This document shows positions 1 through 10,007 of a DNA stretch of 33,800 nucleotides, piece after piece. The position numbers and the translations under genes were made by a program. The stretch's first letter is position 1. Every line of letters begins with the position of its first letter. The stretch is from positions 1 to 33,800 of the forward strand of contig CANJSS010000016.1 of the NCBI GenBank assembly GCA_947476955.1, in the 5' to 3' direction. This DNA comes from Flavobacteriales bacterium. GTDB lineage: Bacteria > Bacteroidota > Bacteroidia > Flavobacteriales_D > Crocinitomicaceae. The notes beneath the pieces are model-generated. The model was not told the DNA's origin. It searched no databases and was given only the letters and a program-made list of their open reading frames with translations.

Positions 1-1
1 T

Positions 2-799
2 ATTATCGCACCGGCAAATATGCAGGTTAGTACAAATAATAATTGTGTAGCTTCTGGATTAATTCTTGGTAATCCAATAGCAACAGATAATTGCACAGTT
101 GCGTCAATTGTAAACGATGCGCCACTTGATTTCCCTGTAGGAACTACAATTGTGACTTATACAGTTACGGATGCAGCAGGAAACACCGCTACGGCTACGC
201 AAACTATTTCTGTATCGGATATTATTAGTCCAACGGCATTGTTACAAAATATTAATGTGACTTTAGATGGTCAGGGCAATGCTTCTATTTCCTTCTCAGA
301 TATTGATACAGGTTCTTCTGATAATTGTGGAATTGCATCAACAAACTTGAGTCAAACTGATTTCAATTGTTTAGATGTTGGTGTAAATAATATTACTGTA
401 TTCATCACAGATAATAATAACAATACAACTATTTCAACAGTTTCAATTACTGTTAAAACAAATGGAATAGATTCAGATAACGATGGAATAGACGATTCTT
501 GTGATGGTGTTGCGGATCCTATTGAACCTATAATTCCGGAAGCATTTACACCAAACGGAAATAATATAAACGAATATTTCGTGATTGGAAATCTTGAAAC
601 TTTTGAGCAACGCGAATTGGATGTATACAATAGATATGGAAATTCTGTGTATTCCAGCAAAGATTACCAAAACGATTGGGATGGAACACGATCGGATAAT
701 GGTCAGGCGCTTCCAGATGCTACCTACTATTATGTTCTGAAACTTTCAGAAAATGATATAAGAAAAGGTTTCGTTTATATCAATAGAGTTAGACAATAA
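2..799 (+). CDS. C-terminal part of a large secreted protein with HYR-like repeat, Asp-rich DxDxDGxDD (thrombospondin type-3-like) segment and gliding-motility/T9SS type B (CHU_C) sorting domain; 5' truncated by window
   Basis: Frame is open to the window edge (IIAPANMQVS...). HYR-like 'FPVGTTIVTYTVTDAAGNTATATQTISV'. C-terminus 'PEAFTPNGNNINEYFVIGNLE...LDVYNRYGNSVYSSKDYQNDWDGT...LPDATYYYVLKL..KGFVYINR' is a classic CHU_C/type B CTD. Confidence 0.93.
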   Translation: MIAPANMQVSTNNNCVASGLILGNPIATDNCTVASIVNDAPLDFPVGTTIVTYTVTDAAGNTATATQTISVSDIISPTALLQNINVTLDGQGNASISFSDIDTGSSDNCGIASTNLSQTDFNCLDVGVNNITVFITDNNNNTTISTVSITVKTNGIDSDNDGIDDSCDGVADPIEPIIPEAFTPNGNNINEYFVIGNLETFEQRELDVYNRYGNSVYSSKDYQNDWDGTRSDNGQALPDATYYYVLKLSENDIRKGFVYINRVRQ

Positions 800-823
800 A
801 TATTCATTAGTAAAAAAATAAAT

Positions 824-1753
824 ATGAAAAAGTATTCAATATATAGTTTGTTTGTTTGTTTCGCTTCGCTTGCGATAAGCAATTCAATTTCAGCTCAGGT
901 TGATCCTAGTTACAGACAATATCGATTTAATGCATTAGTGTTGAATCCAGCACATGCGGGTTCCAATGAATATTCAGATGTTTCGGTACTTGGTTCTCAA
1001 TATTGGGTTGGAATGCCGGGTGCCCCGCAAACAGCAACGATTTCTGGAAATTTCAAAGTGATGGATAATTTTGGAATTGGTGCAACTGTTGTTGCGGATG
1101 AAAACGGTCCTGTTCATTCAACAAATGTTAGCTTAGTTGGAGCATATCATTTGAAATTATCCAATAAATGGAAGTTTTCTACAGGCTTAAAATTATCGGC
1201 GATCAATCACAATGTGATAACCTCTGAATTGCAGACATCTCAATCTTCAGATCCGGATATGCAAGAAAATTTATCCACAGGACTTTCTTTTAATGCAGGT
1301 TTTGGTTTTTTGGTGTATTCGAAGAAGTTATATTTTGGATTTTCAAAACCTAGAGTTGGTACGTTGCGTTTTAATAGAATGGATATGGGAGCATATGTAG
1401 ACAAAAAAAGCGGCTATATTGCATATACAGGAGCAGATTTAAAAATAAACGAAACAGTTGAATTTCGTCCAAGTGTTATGGCGCTTTTTGGTCATGGTGG
1501 TCCACTTAGTTTAGATGTTAATGCTGTCTTTACGATGAATAATCTACTTGATTTAGGTGTGACTTACAATTTTAAAGGAAGTGTTGGAGCAATTATAGGT
1601 GTTAATATCCAGGACAAATTATACCTTGGTTATTCCTATGTTTATCCAATGAACCGCATGAATACAGTATCTATTCAATCCCATGAATTGGGATTGCGTT
1701 TAAAATTTGGCAAGGTTAAAAAAAGTGGAGATAGTCCAAGATTTTTTAATTAA
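824..1753 (+). CDS. PorP/SprF family type IX secretion system outer membrane protein
   Basis: 'AQVDPSYRQYRFNALVLNPAHAGSNEYSDVSVLGSQYWVGMPGAPQTATISGNFKV' is the typical PorP/SprF N-terminus; located directly downstream of a type B CTD protein. Confidence 0.95.
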   Translation: MKKYSIYSLFVCFASLAISNSISAQVDPSYRQYRFNALVLNPAHAGSNEYSDVSVLGSQYWVGMPGAPQTATISGNFKVMDNFGIGATVVADENGPVHSTNVSLVGAYHLKLSNKWKFSTGLKLSAINHNVITSELQTSQSSDPDMQENLSTGLSFNAGFGFLVYSKKLYFGFSKPRVGTLRFNRMDMGAYVDKKSGYIAYTGADLKINETVEFRPSVMALFGHGGPLSLDVNAVFTMNNLLDLGVTYNFKGSVGAIIGVNIQDKLYLGYSYVYPMNRMNTVSIQSHELGLRLKFGKVKKSGDSPRFFN

Positions 1754-1781
1754 AAATGGTTTTACTTAATATTCAAGTATT

Positions 1782-3050
1782 GTGAAGGTTTATTTAATAG
1801 TAATAATTAGTTTTTTTAGTCTTATTTCTTCAGGTCAAAAATTGATAGTAGATACTGTTTGTTTTAATACTCCTTTTGATGATTATGGGGTTAGAATAAT
1901 TGAAAAAGAATTATTTGTAGTTTCTGCATCTAACCCAAAGATCGATGGTAAATCATATGTAGACGAGGTTTTATCAATTCCCTATTCGGATGTTTTTAAA
2001 ATTCAAGGATGCGAATTGACCGAGGCAAAGTTGTTAAGTAAAGAGTACAAAAAGCTAACAACTATTAATTCGGTTATGCACGATGGTCCAATTTCTGCCA
2101 ATAGCAGCGGAAACATGCTCTTCTTTTCTAATAATAGTAATTCCAAGGAAAGTAAATTAGGAATTTTCTATATGTTTTCTGAAGCAGGGGAATGGCTTCC
2201 GCCGCTTTCACACCCATTGAATAGTGATTTATATAATGTTACGCATCCCTTTTTTGATGGCGCAAATAACCGACTTTATTTTGCCTCAGATTTTAAAAAT
2301 GGAAAGCACATTTACGATATTTATTATAGCGATTTTAATGGAAAAGATTGGGGTAGACCAATTGCAATGGATGCAATTAATACAGATTCAACGGAGTGTT
2401 TTCCGTTTCTGTTTAATTCAAAATTGTATTATACTTCCAACAACTCCCAAGGTAAAGGAGGATTAGACCTTTTTGTTTTAGATAATGGAGTAGTCAGAAA
2501 TTTAGGTGATGGTTTCAATTCAGAATTTGATGATCTTGCTTTATTGATGCTTTCAGACACGAATGGTTATTTTTCGAGTAGTAGAAATAGCAATGGGAAA
2601 CAGGATGATGTGTTTACTTTTCATTATGAACCAATTCCAGAAATTGTTGCAGACGTAATCTATGAAATAGTTGAAGAACCAATTATTGCGGATAGAATCC
2701 CTGAGGGAATTGTTTTTGCATTTGATAAATATTCTATTTTACCTACTCAAAAATATAAATTGGATACCTTAATTTCAATTTTGAAAGAAAATCCATCCTT
2801 ATTTGTAATTGCGGAAGGGCACACGGATGCAATCGGATCATCTGCTTATAATATGGAATTGTCTAAAAAAAGAGCTGTAACGGTTCGTAATTATTTAATT
2901 GCAAATGGTGTTTCCGTCAATCGAATTTTAGTGGAAAATTATGGTTTGTCCAAACCAATTGATTCCAACGCTACTCCAGAAGGAAGAGGTAAGAACAGAA
3001 GGGTAGATTTTAGGCTACTAGAAGAATTAGAGAAAAAAATGCCTATTTAG
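1782..3050 (+). CDS. OmpA family protein with N-terminal WD40-like/PD40 beta-propeller-like region
   Basis: C-terminal OmpA domain 'GIVFAFDKYSILPTQKYKLDTLISILKENPSLFVIAEGHTDAIGSSAYNMELSKKRAVTVRNYLIANGVSVNRILVENYGLSKPIDSN...GRGKNRRVDFRL'; GTG start. Confidence 0.92.
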   Translation: MKVYLIVIISFFSLISSGQKLIVDTVCFNTPFDDYGVRIIEKELFVVSASNPKIDGKSYVDEVLSIPYSDVFKIQGCELTEAKLLSKEYKKLTTINSVMHDGPISANSSGNMLFFSNNSNSKESKLGIFYMFSEAGEWLPPLSHPLNSDLYNVTHPFFDGANNRLYFASDFKNGKHIYDIYYSDFNGKDWGRPIAMDAINTDSTECFPFLFNSKLYYTSNNSQGKGGLDLFVLDNGVVRNLGDGFNSEFDDLALLMLSDTNGYFSSSRNSNGKQDDVFTFHYEPIPEIVADVIYEIVEEPIIADRIPEGIVFAFDKYSILPTQKYKLDTLISILKENPSLFVIAEGHTDAIGSSAYNMELSKKRAVTVRNYLIANGVSVNRILVENYGLSKPIDSNATPEGRGKNRRVDFRLLEELEKKMPI

Positions 3051-3063
3051 GTTTTAATAATAA

Positions 3064-3094
3064 TAAAAAAGCAGCGTTTTAGCTGCTTTTTTTT
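3064..3094. terminator. Bidirectional intrinsic terminator between convergent genes
   Basis: AAAAAAGCAGC-GTTTTA-GCTGCTTTTTTTT; short GC stem flanked by A- and T-tracts. Confidence 0.85.
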
Positions 3095-3148
3095 ATGCCT
3101 AATAAACAAAACCTGAATAATCTTCAACTTTAGTTTCTAAAATTTCAA

Positions 3149-5524
3149 TTAATTAACTAACATTTTTTTCAAAGGGTAGTTATAGTTTTCATGGGTTACC
3201 TGTAAGAAATATATTCCTTTCAAAAGGGAAATGTTTTCAATATAAAAATTATTTTCCCCATTGTTTATTTCTATTTTTTGTTTAATTATTTCTTTCCCCT
3301 GAATGTTACACACTGTTAGTGTAGCATTTTTAAGTTTTAACATAGATGTTATTTTTACATAAAAAACACCAGCGTTCGGATTTGGGTAAATTATTATTTC
3401 CTGCTGATCCATATTCGAACACGAATTGCTAATAATTGGGTATGTTTTAGATTTTCCATCTGTATCAAATTGTGTTAATTGATAGTAAATTGGGTTACTT
3501 AAGTTTCGATTATCTAAAACGGAATAGTTTTGCAAACTTGTGGAATTTCCCGCAGAAGGAATTGTTTTTAAGTTTGTCCAATTAAATGAATCTTCCGAGC
3601 TATCCAATTGAAAATGACTAGAGTTATGCTCACTCGCTGTTGACCAAGTTACCTCAATCTTAGAATCGATTATGCAATTTGCTTGAAAATTGAGTAGCTC
3701 AATCGGCAGTGCAGAAGGATTATCTGAAAAAATAGTAAATAGAGAAAATGTTGTAATTCCTGAGCTTTCAATGTTTTGCAAACCAGGAGAACCGCCAATA
3801 TTTGTCCATTGGTTGTTGGAAGCAATGAAATGGCCAATATAAGGAGCAGATACTTGGAAATTGTTTATTTCCTCTGAAATTCCATTCCAATAGAGATTCA
3901 AGGTGACATTACTTCCTCCAGTTATTTCTTCGGCTATCACCCATGTTCGTTTTATAGCTGGAAGAGTTGTTGTTGTGCCAATTCCAGTTCCATTATCCGT
4001 TACATTATCTATAACCCTTAAATTGAACAAATCACTTGTGCCACTATTTGTAACAATGGCAGGATTAAAAGTGGAATTACCAATTGGAAAAATTATTGGA
4101 TTTGTTTGTACGAATTGTTTCAAAACCCCAGTTGCACCCGTGCAAACATAACTACTTGACGTTCCTCCATTAATTGTATTTGCTTTAAAATTATTCATTC
4201 CCAAATTTAGATTACCAGATGTTAGATATAAAACACTTGGATTAGTGGAAGAAGTTGTTGTAGTTAAATTTACTCCTGATGGATTATTAATTGTTAAATT
4301 TCCCGTCAAAGATACAGGTAGACCAGTTCCTGTATTTTGTGAATAGGAGGAAGAACTGGAATTTGCATACACATAATTGCCTCCGGTATTAAAATTTCTA
4401 ATTGTAGTTTGAATATTACCCGATGCGTTTCCTGCCGCGGAAATCCCATCTGGACTTCGACAAATTATCGTTCCCCCGGAATTAATAGAAACTGTCGATA
4501 ATGTTCCGTTTGTGGTATATATTTTACAAGAAGCGCTGCTGCCACAATCAAGTGTTCCACCAGATAACACATCAACACTTCCTGCAATTGTTGCGGTTCC
4601 GATTGCAATATCTGATTTTAAATTAAATGTTGAATTGCTGCGAATAGAGAAATTCCAGTACCGCGTCCAAACAAAACCAGTTTGACCACTTGTATAACTC
4701 GTATAAATAGAAGGTTCATTCAAGGAGTTCTTAAGTCCGGCATTTATTACAGTACCAGTAGAAAAAATCTGTAAATTATCAAGTCCTAATACGCCATTAT
4801 TCCCGGAGCTGCAGTTGATATTATTCCCTGATCCGTATCCAGAAAAAATAATTCTTAATTCAGAAATATTATCTGCGGATGATGGCAAAGAAAAAAAATG
4901 AGATGCCCAATTTCCCTTTGAGGATAAATTTGCCGAAAAAGCAGTCCAGGTTACTCCCAAATCGGTGCTAATGCTATAAGCACTTTTTGGAAAGTTCGGA
5001 TTTGAACCATTTGAATAAATATCCACACTAAAACCAATTCCTGAAAAACCAGTTGTGTTTATTCTAAATTCAAAAAACGTTTGAGTAGTTGTATTTGCTG
5101 GACTTGTTGGTGCTATGGGGGAATTGGAAGTCGTCCATCCGCCGGTTATAATTGCTGCACCGCTATTGTTATTAGCAGTGCCATAAGCCGTTCCGTTTCC
5201 ATTAATGGTGCAAATTGTGGTTGTTGCTCCGCCAAATTTCCCTTGAAAAATACAGTTTGGATTAATCGCTTGTTCTACAGTGTTTTCGGAAATCGCTCTA
5301 TTTGTATTATTTTCAAAATCCCAATATGCGATGGGTAAGCCTTTTGAACTCGAGCTTTGCGCAAACAAATTAGAATTTGAAACAATAGTAAATAATAAGA
5401 AAACACCAACAAATGGTTTTAAGTTTGCAGTGTTCCATCTTTTCAATTCTTTTTTTTGGTTAAATTGAATCGGGAATCTAGAAAATAGGTAGGAGTTGAT
5501 TTTTTTATTGGAGATAATTTTCAT
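3149..5524 (-). CDS. Secreted T9SS type A sorting domain-containing protein
   Basis: C-terminus 'IIIYPNPNAGVFYVKITSMLKLKNATLTVCNIQGKEIIKQKIEINNGENNFYIENISLLKGIYFLQVTHENYNYPLKKMLVN' matches the type A CTD pattern; N-terminal signal anchor/peptide. Confidence 0.9.
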   Translation of the reverse strand: MKIISNKKINSYLFSRFPIQFNQKKELKRWNTANLKPFVGVFLLFTIVSNSNLFAQSSSSKGLPIAYWDFENNTNRAISENTVEQAINPNCIFQGKFGGATTTICTINGNGTAYGTANNNSGAAIITGGWTTSNSPIAPTSPANTTTQTFFEFRINTTGFSGIGFSVDIYSNGSNPNFPKSAYSISTDLGVTWTAFSANLSSKGNWASHFFSLPSSADNISELRIIFSGYGSGNNINCSSGNNGVLGLDNLQIFSTGTVINAGLKNSLNEPSIYTSYTSGQTGFVWTRYWNFSIRSNSTFNLKSDIAIGTATIAGSVDVLSGGTLDCGSSASCKIYTTNGTLSTVSINSGGTIICRSPDGISAAGNASGNIQTTIRNFNTGGNYVYANSSSSSYSQNTGTGLPVSLTGNLTINNPSGVNLTTTTSSTNPSVLYLTSGNLNLGMNNFKANTINGGTSSSYVCTGATGVLKQFVQTNPIIFPIGNSTFNPAIVTNSGTSDLFNLRVIDNVTDNGTGIGTTTTLPAIKRTWVIAEEITGGSNVTLNLYWNGISEEINNFQVSAPYIGHFIASNNQWTNIGGSPGLQNIESSGITTFSLFTIFSDNPSALPIELLNFQANCIIDSKIEVTWSTASEHNSSHFQLDSSEDSFNWTNLKTIPSAGNSTSLQNYSVLDNRNLSNPIYYQLTQFDTDGKSKTYPIISNSCSNMDQQEIIIYPNPNAGVFYVKITSMLKLKNATLTVCNIQGKEIIKQKIEINNGENNFYIENISLLKGIYFLQVTHENYNYPLKKMLVN

Positions 5525-5954
5525 TGTTGCTTTAATTAAAAAGGTTTCGTTTTGATATACTTATTCATAGATGCGAACTTATTATTTTTCAAAAGCTTCA
5601 ATGAACTATTTCAACCAACAACCTTTTATTTTAAAGAATTTTCAGTTAATCTTAATTTAAATAATTTTTGTGTTTTAATTTTAGGATGGAATTTTCCCAA
5701 ACTAAACATATTGTCTTTGGAATGGATCAATACCTAAGAGTAATCGTAATTTCATTATGAATTCACTTTTTGAAATCCATGTATTAAAATTGAGAAATAT
5801 TCTCAAAATGGGAATAATATTCCATTTACGAGAATATTATACCTATGCTAAAATATTAATAAATTGTATTTCAGTCAGTTAGTTTTTTGGCATAATTATT
5901 ACCCTATCTGAAACGATTATCGTAGAGTGGTTTCAAAATAATCAGGTTAGGTAA

Positions 5955-5984
5955 AAAAAAGGAGTAGCATGCTACTCCTTTTTT
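5955..5984. terminator. Perfect 30-nt palindromic terminator downstream of clpB
   Basis: AAAAAAGGAGTAGCATGCTACTCCTTTTTT followed by further T-rich sequence. Confidence 0.85.
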
Positions 5985-6046
5985 GTTTTTATAATTTATA
6001 TGTCTGTTTTTTTTCTTTAGATAAAAATATATTGTATTTTAAATTA

Positions 6047-8659
6047 CTAAATTTCCTCTGACGCGAGAATTGGTTTTCGAAAAACGATTTTTCCGTCAAA
6101 AATATCCATAACAACATTTTTTGTTTTGTCTATTGCTCCGCTTAATAGTGCTTTGGAAAGTTCATTTAAAACGTTTTTTTGAATAACTCGTTTCACTGGC
6201 CTAGCTCCAAAATACGGATCGTATCCAGTTTCGGCAATAAAATGGAATGCGTCATCTGTTATCACAAGGTTTATGCCCTTTTCTTTCAATTGTTTTTTTA
6301 GTTTTTCTAATTGAATAGTAGCTATTTCTCCAACGTTTTCTTTTGTCAATGGCAAAAACATAATTGTTTCGTCAATTCTATTTAAAAATTCTGGTCGTAT
6401 ACGCTGTCTTAGTAATTCTAAAACTTCAATTTTAGCCAATTCTGCCACTTTTTCTAATTCTGCAGGTTTTGCAGTATCAAACTTTTCATGAATCACGTCT
6501 GAACCTAAATTGGAGGTCATTATAATTATGGTATTTTTAAAATTAACAACGCGTCCTTTATTATCCGTAAGTCGTCCATCGTCCAAAACTTGTAAAAGGA
6601 TATTGAAAACATCTGGATGGGCTTTTTCAATTTCATCTAAAAGTACAATCGAATAGGGGCGTCTGCGAACTGCTTCGGAAAGTTGTCCACCTTCTTCATA
6701 GCCAACATATCCCGGAGGCGCTCCAACCATACGCGATACAGAATGTTTTTCCTGGTATTCACTCATGTCTATCCGAGTCATTGCATTTTCATCATTAAAC
6801 AGAAACTCTGCTAATGCTTTAGCCAATTCCGTTTTTCCTACACCTGTGGTTCCAAGAAAAATAAAGGATCCAATTGGTTTTCTTGCGTCCTGTAAACCTG
6901 CTCGTGAACGTCTCACAGCATCGGAAATTGCAGCTATCGCTTCTTCTTGGCCCACAACGCGCTTTCTTAGCTCATCTTCAAGTCGTAAAAGTTTGGAAAT
7001 TTCGCTTTCCATCATTTTTGTTACCGGAATTCCTGTCCATTTGGAAACTACCTCCGCAATTTCTTCAGAATCCACTTCTTCTTTTATCATTTTGCTATTG
7101 GCATGAATCTCAGCTAATCTAGTTTTATCTTTTTCTAAAACCGCTTCAATTTCCTTAATTTTTCCATAACGAATTTCTGCTACTTTGCCGTAATCGCCGG
7201 ATCTTTCTGCTTGTTCTGCTTCCAATTTGAAGTTTTCAATCGCTTCTTTATTTTTTTGTATTGAATCAACAATATCTCGTTCAGCTTGCCATTTTGCTCT
7301 AAATGCATCTCGCTGCTCAGTTAAATTCGCTAAATCCTTCTCAAGTAATTCAATTTTTTTAATGTCATTTTCTCTTTTTAGTGCTGCTCTTTCAATTTCA
7401 AATTGTAGAATTTTTCGCTCCAATTCATCTAATTCCTCTGGTTTGGAATTGATTTCCATTCGTACTTTCGATGCTGCTTCATCAATCAAATCTATTGCTT
7501 TGTCTGGTAATTGTCTATCCGTAATATAGCGCTGGGAAAGTTCCACGGCTGAAATAATCGCAGCGTCTTTAATCAATACTTTGTGGTGGTTTTCGTACTT
7601 TTCTTTGATTCCCCGCAAAATTGAGATAGCATCTTCATTGCTTGGTTCGTCTACCAATACGGTTTGAAATCGGCGAACTAATGCTTTGTCTTTTTCAAAG
7701 TATTTTTGGTACTCATTCAATGTTGTTGCTCCAACTGCTCTAAGTTCGCCTCGCGCAAGTGCCGGTTTTAAAATATTCGCTGCATCCATTGCTCCTTCGC
7801 CGCCACCTGCTCCAACAAGGGTATGGATTTCATCTATGAATAATATGATTTCTCCTTCCGCATGGATTACTTCTTTGATTACTGCTTTTAATCGTTCTTC
7901 AAATTCACCCTTGTATTTCGCTCCAGCAATTAACGCTCCCATATCGAGTGAAAAAACCACTTTGGATTTTAGGTTTTCAGGAACATCACCATCCACAATT
8001 CTATGGGCTATTCCTTCTGCAATTGCTGTTTTCCCAACGCCAGGTTCGCCAATTAATATCGGATTGTTTTTTGTTCTTCTTGTTAAAATCTGAAGCACTC
8101 TTCGAATTTCATCATCTCTTCCAATTACTGGGTCCAATTTACCGGATTTTGCTAATTCGTTTAAATTTTTCGCGTACTTTTCTAAAGATTGATAGGTGTT
8201 CTCTTGACTATTTGATGTTACTTTTTCACCTTTTCGTAAATCCATAATTGCTTGTTTTAGTGCTGTCTTTGTGATTTTATTGTCTTTTAATAAGGAACCA
8301 ATTGAGTCAGAAGAATCAACTAATACGTACAACATCAACTCAATGGATACGTAGTCGTCACCAAATTTACTTAACTCATTTAATGCATTATTTAGAATTC
8401 GATTGGCGTTTTGAGAAAGATAAACGTTTCCACCTTCAACTTTGGAATAGGTTTCTAAAATCCGGTCCAATGCCATTTCAAGTATTGGTTGTTTAACCGC
8501 TAATTTACCAAAAAGGTAAGGGGTCACATCTTTATCCTTTAGAAATATTGCTTTTAGAATATGCCCTGTTTCTATTGCTTGATTGCCATTTTTCTCGGCT
8601 ATTTCTTGTGCTTGTTGAAGTGCCTCTTGTGCTTTGATTGTGAATTTCTGAAAGTCCAT
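6047..8659 (-). CDS. clpB: ATP-dependent chaperone ClpB (Hsp100 disaggregase)
   Basis: Clp N-domain; two AAA+ modules with '[15 protein letters not shown]' and '[16 protein letters not shown]'; middle coiled-coil; '[19 protein letters not shown]', '[10 protein letters not shown]', '[15 protein letters not shown]'. Confidence 0.98.
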   Translation of the reverse strand: MDFQKFTIKAQEALQQAQEIAEKNGNQAIETGHILKAIFLKDKDVTPYLFGKLAVKQPILEMALDRILETYSKVEGGNVYLSQNANRILNNALNELSKFGDDYVSIELMLYVLVDSSDSIGSLLKDNKITKTALKQAIMDLRKGEKVTSNSQENTYQSLEKYAKNLNELAKSGKLDPVIGRDDEIRRVLQILTRRTKNNPILIGEPGVGKTAIAEGIAHRIVDGDVPENLKSKVVFSLDMGALIAGAKYKGEFEERLKAVIKEVIHAEGEIILFIDEIHTLVGAGGGEGAMDAANILKPALARGELRAVGATTLNEYQKYFEKDKALVRRFQTVLVDEPSNEDAISILRGIKEKYENHHKVLIKDAAIISAVELSQRYITDRQLPDKAIDLIDEAASKVRMEINSKPEELDELERKILQFEIERAALKRENDIKKIELLEKDLANLTEQRDAFRAKWQAERDIVDSIQKNKEAIENFKLEAEQAERSGDYGKVAEIRYGKIKEIEAVLEKDKTRLAEIHANSKMIKEEVDSEEIAEVVSKWTGIPVTKMMESEISKLLRLEDELRKRVVGQEEAIAAISDAVRRSRAGLQDARKPIGSFIFLGTTGVGKTELAKALAEFLFNDENAMTRIDMSEYQEKHSVSRMVGAPPGYVGYEEGGQLSEAVRRRPYSIVLLDEIEKAHPDVFNILLQVLDDGRLTDNKGRVVNFKNTIIIMTSNLGSDVIHEKFDTAKPAELEKVAELAKIEVLELLRQRIRPEFLNRIDETIMFLPLTKENVGEIATIQLEKLKKQLKEKGINLVITDDAFHFIAETGYDPYFGARPVKRVIQKNVLNELSKALLSGAIDKTKNVVMDIFDGKIVFRKPILASEEI

Positions 8660-8907
8660 TTTTTTTCTTTTGATTGTTTTTTATACCTTATTTTGTTTGT
8701 TTTTTACGTTTCTGATGTGTCAAAATCAAAGCCAAAAATCTCTTACCCTTTATTTCGGAAAAAATGACATACTAACCATTGAGATAGTGACGAATTGTCT
8801 ACTAATCAATAGTATATAACGTTGTTAACATTTTTTTTTGACTTTTAAACAATTTACGTAACTTTTTAGTTTTTAAATCGTAAAGGCATTTTATAAATAC
8901 ATGAAGT

Positions 8908-9816
8908 ATGAAGTTAGCACTACTAATTATTGGAATTTCTTTAGTTTTTTTTCCAAAAGCTAGTGAAATTGAAAAGCAAATTTCAAAAAAGGAATATGCT
9001 GAAATATGGCAAGAAATTGCCATTCAACAGATGGTTCAAAGTAAAATTCCGGCAAGTATTACTCTTGCGCAAGGAATCTTGGAGTCAGGAAGTGGAAATT
9101 CTGAATTAGCCAGAAAAGGTAATAACCATTTTGGAATAAAATGCCACGACTGGACAGGCGATAAAATATATTTGGACGATGATTCCGAAGGGGAATGTTT
9201 TCGAGTGTATGCAAATGCAGAGCAATCCTATATCGACCACACAAATTTTCTATTAGATAAAAAAAGATATAGTAGCTTATTTCTTTTGGAATTGACAGAT
9301 TATAAAGGATGGGCGAATGGTCTAAAAGATGCCGGTTATGCTACAAATCCAAAATATTCAGAACTGTTAATTGCCATTATTGATGAGTTGAAATTGTATG
9401 AATTAGATGTTGTTTCAGGAAATAAGTTAAACGCACCAAATTTAACTGCTAAGAATGAAAAAAGTGATTCTCAAAATCATACAATTGCTAAACATCAAAA
9501 TAATGTGAATTATATTATTGCTAAAAAAGGAGACACATTCTATCGCCTTTCAAAAGAATTTGGTTTAGGATTATGGCAATTATACAAGTACAATGATTTT
9601 TATTCCCAAAAGGATATACTAGAAGAGGGGGATATTGTGTACATACAAAGAAAAAGAAACAGGTCGAAAAACAAGGATCTTAAACTAACAAAAAGTATGT
9701 CTTTGCGAGAAATTTCTCAAGAACAGGCTTTGAGATTGGAAGCATTATTAAAATACAATAATAGTATAACACCGGATTTAATTCTCTCAAAAGGTGAAAA
9801 GGTTTCCCTCCGATAA
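8908..9816 (+). CDS. Glucosaminidase (GH73-like) domain protein with LysM domain(s)
   Basis: 'KIPASITLAQGILESGSGNSELARKGNNHFGIKCHDWTG...YIDHTNFL' (glucosaminidase) followed by 'NYIIAKKGDTFYRLSKEFGLGLWQLYKYNDF' (LysM). Confidence 0.93.
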   Translation: MKLALLIIGISLVFFPKASEIEKQISKKEYAEIWQEIAIQQMVQSKIPASITLAQGILESGSGNSELARKGNNHFGIKCHDWTGDKIYLDDDSEGECFRVYANAEQSYIDHTNFLLDKKRYSSLFLLELTDYKGWANGLKDAGYATNPKYSELLIAIIDELKLYELDVVSGNKLNAPNLTAKNEKSDSQNHTIAKHQNNVNYIIAKKGDTFYRLSKEFGLGLWQLYKYNDFYSQKDILEEGDIVYIQRKRNRSKNKDLKLTKSMSLREISQEQALRLEALLKYNNSITPDLILSKGEKVSLR

Positions 9817-9876
9817 TAGATAATTCTAGCCTATTTCAATAGGTGCGTGAGGTTTTTTAGTTTGTTGTTGTTTGTT

Positions 9877-9910
9877 GAAAAGCTTTGGGAAACCGAAGCT
9901 TTTCTTTTTT
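9877..9910 (+). terminator. Intrinsic terminator with GAAA tetraloop
   Basis: GAAAAGCTTTGG-GAAA-CCGAAGCTTTTC followed by TTTTTT. Confidence 0.85.
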
Positions 9911-10007
9911 ACTAAATTTTATTTGTAATTAATAACAAATAATCAATCCTATGCTAAGAAAGTTATTTTCTATTCGTTATTTTTAACGCTTGAAACTTAC
10001 AACATAT

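Noticed and set aside
5552-5737. 61-aa plus ORF in the 5525-6046 gap
   Set aside because: Short, AT-rich, Phe/Asn-rich translation without recognisable signal or family; likely chance ORF.
6765-8496. Many plus-strand ORFs (82-135 aa) antisense to clpB
   Set aside because: They lie opposite an unmistakable full-length clpB, have low-complexity Ser/Leu/Phe translations and no own signals; they are by-products of codon bias in the sense gene.
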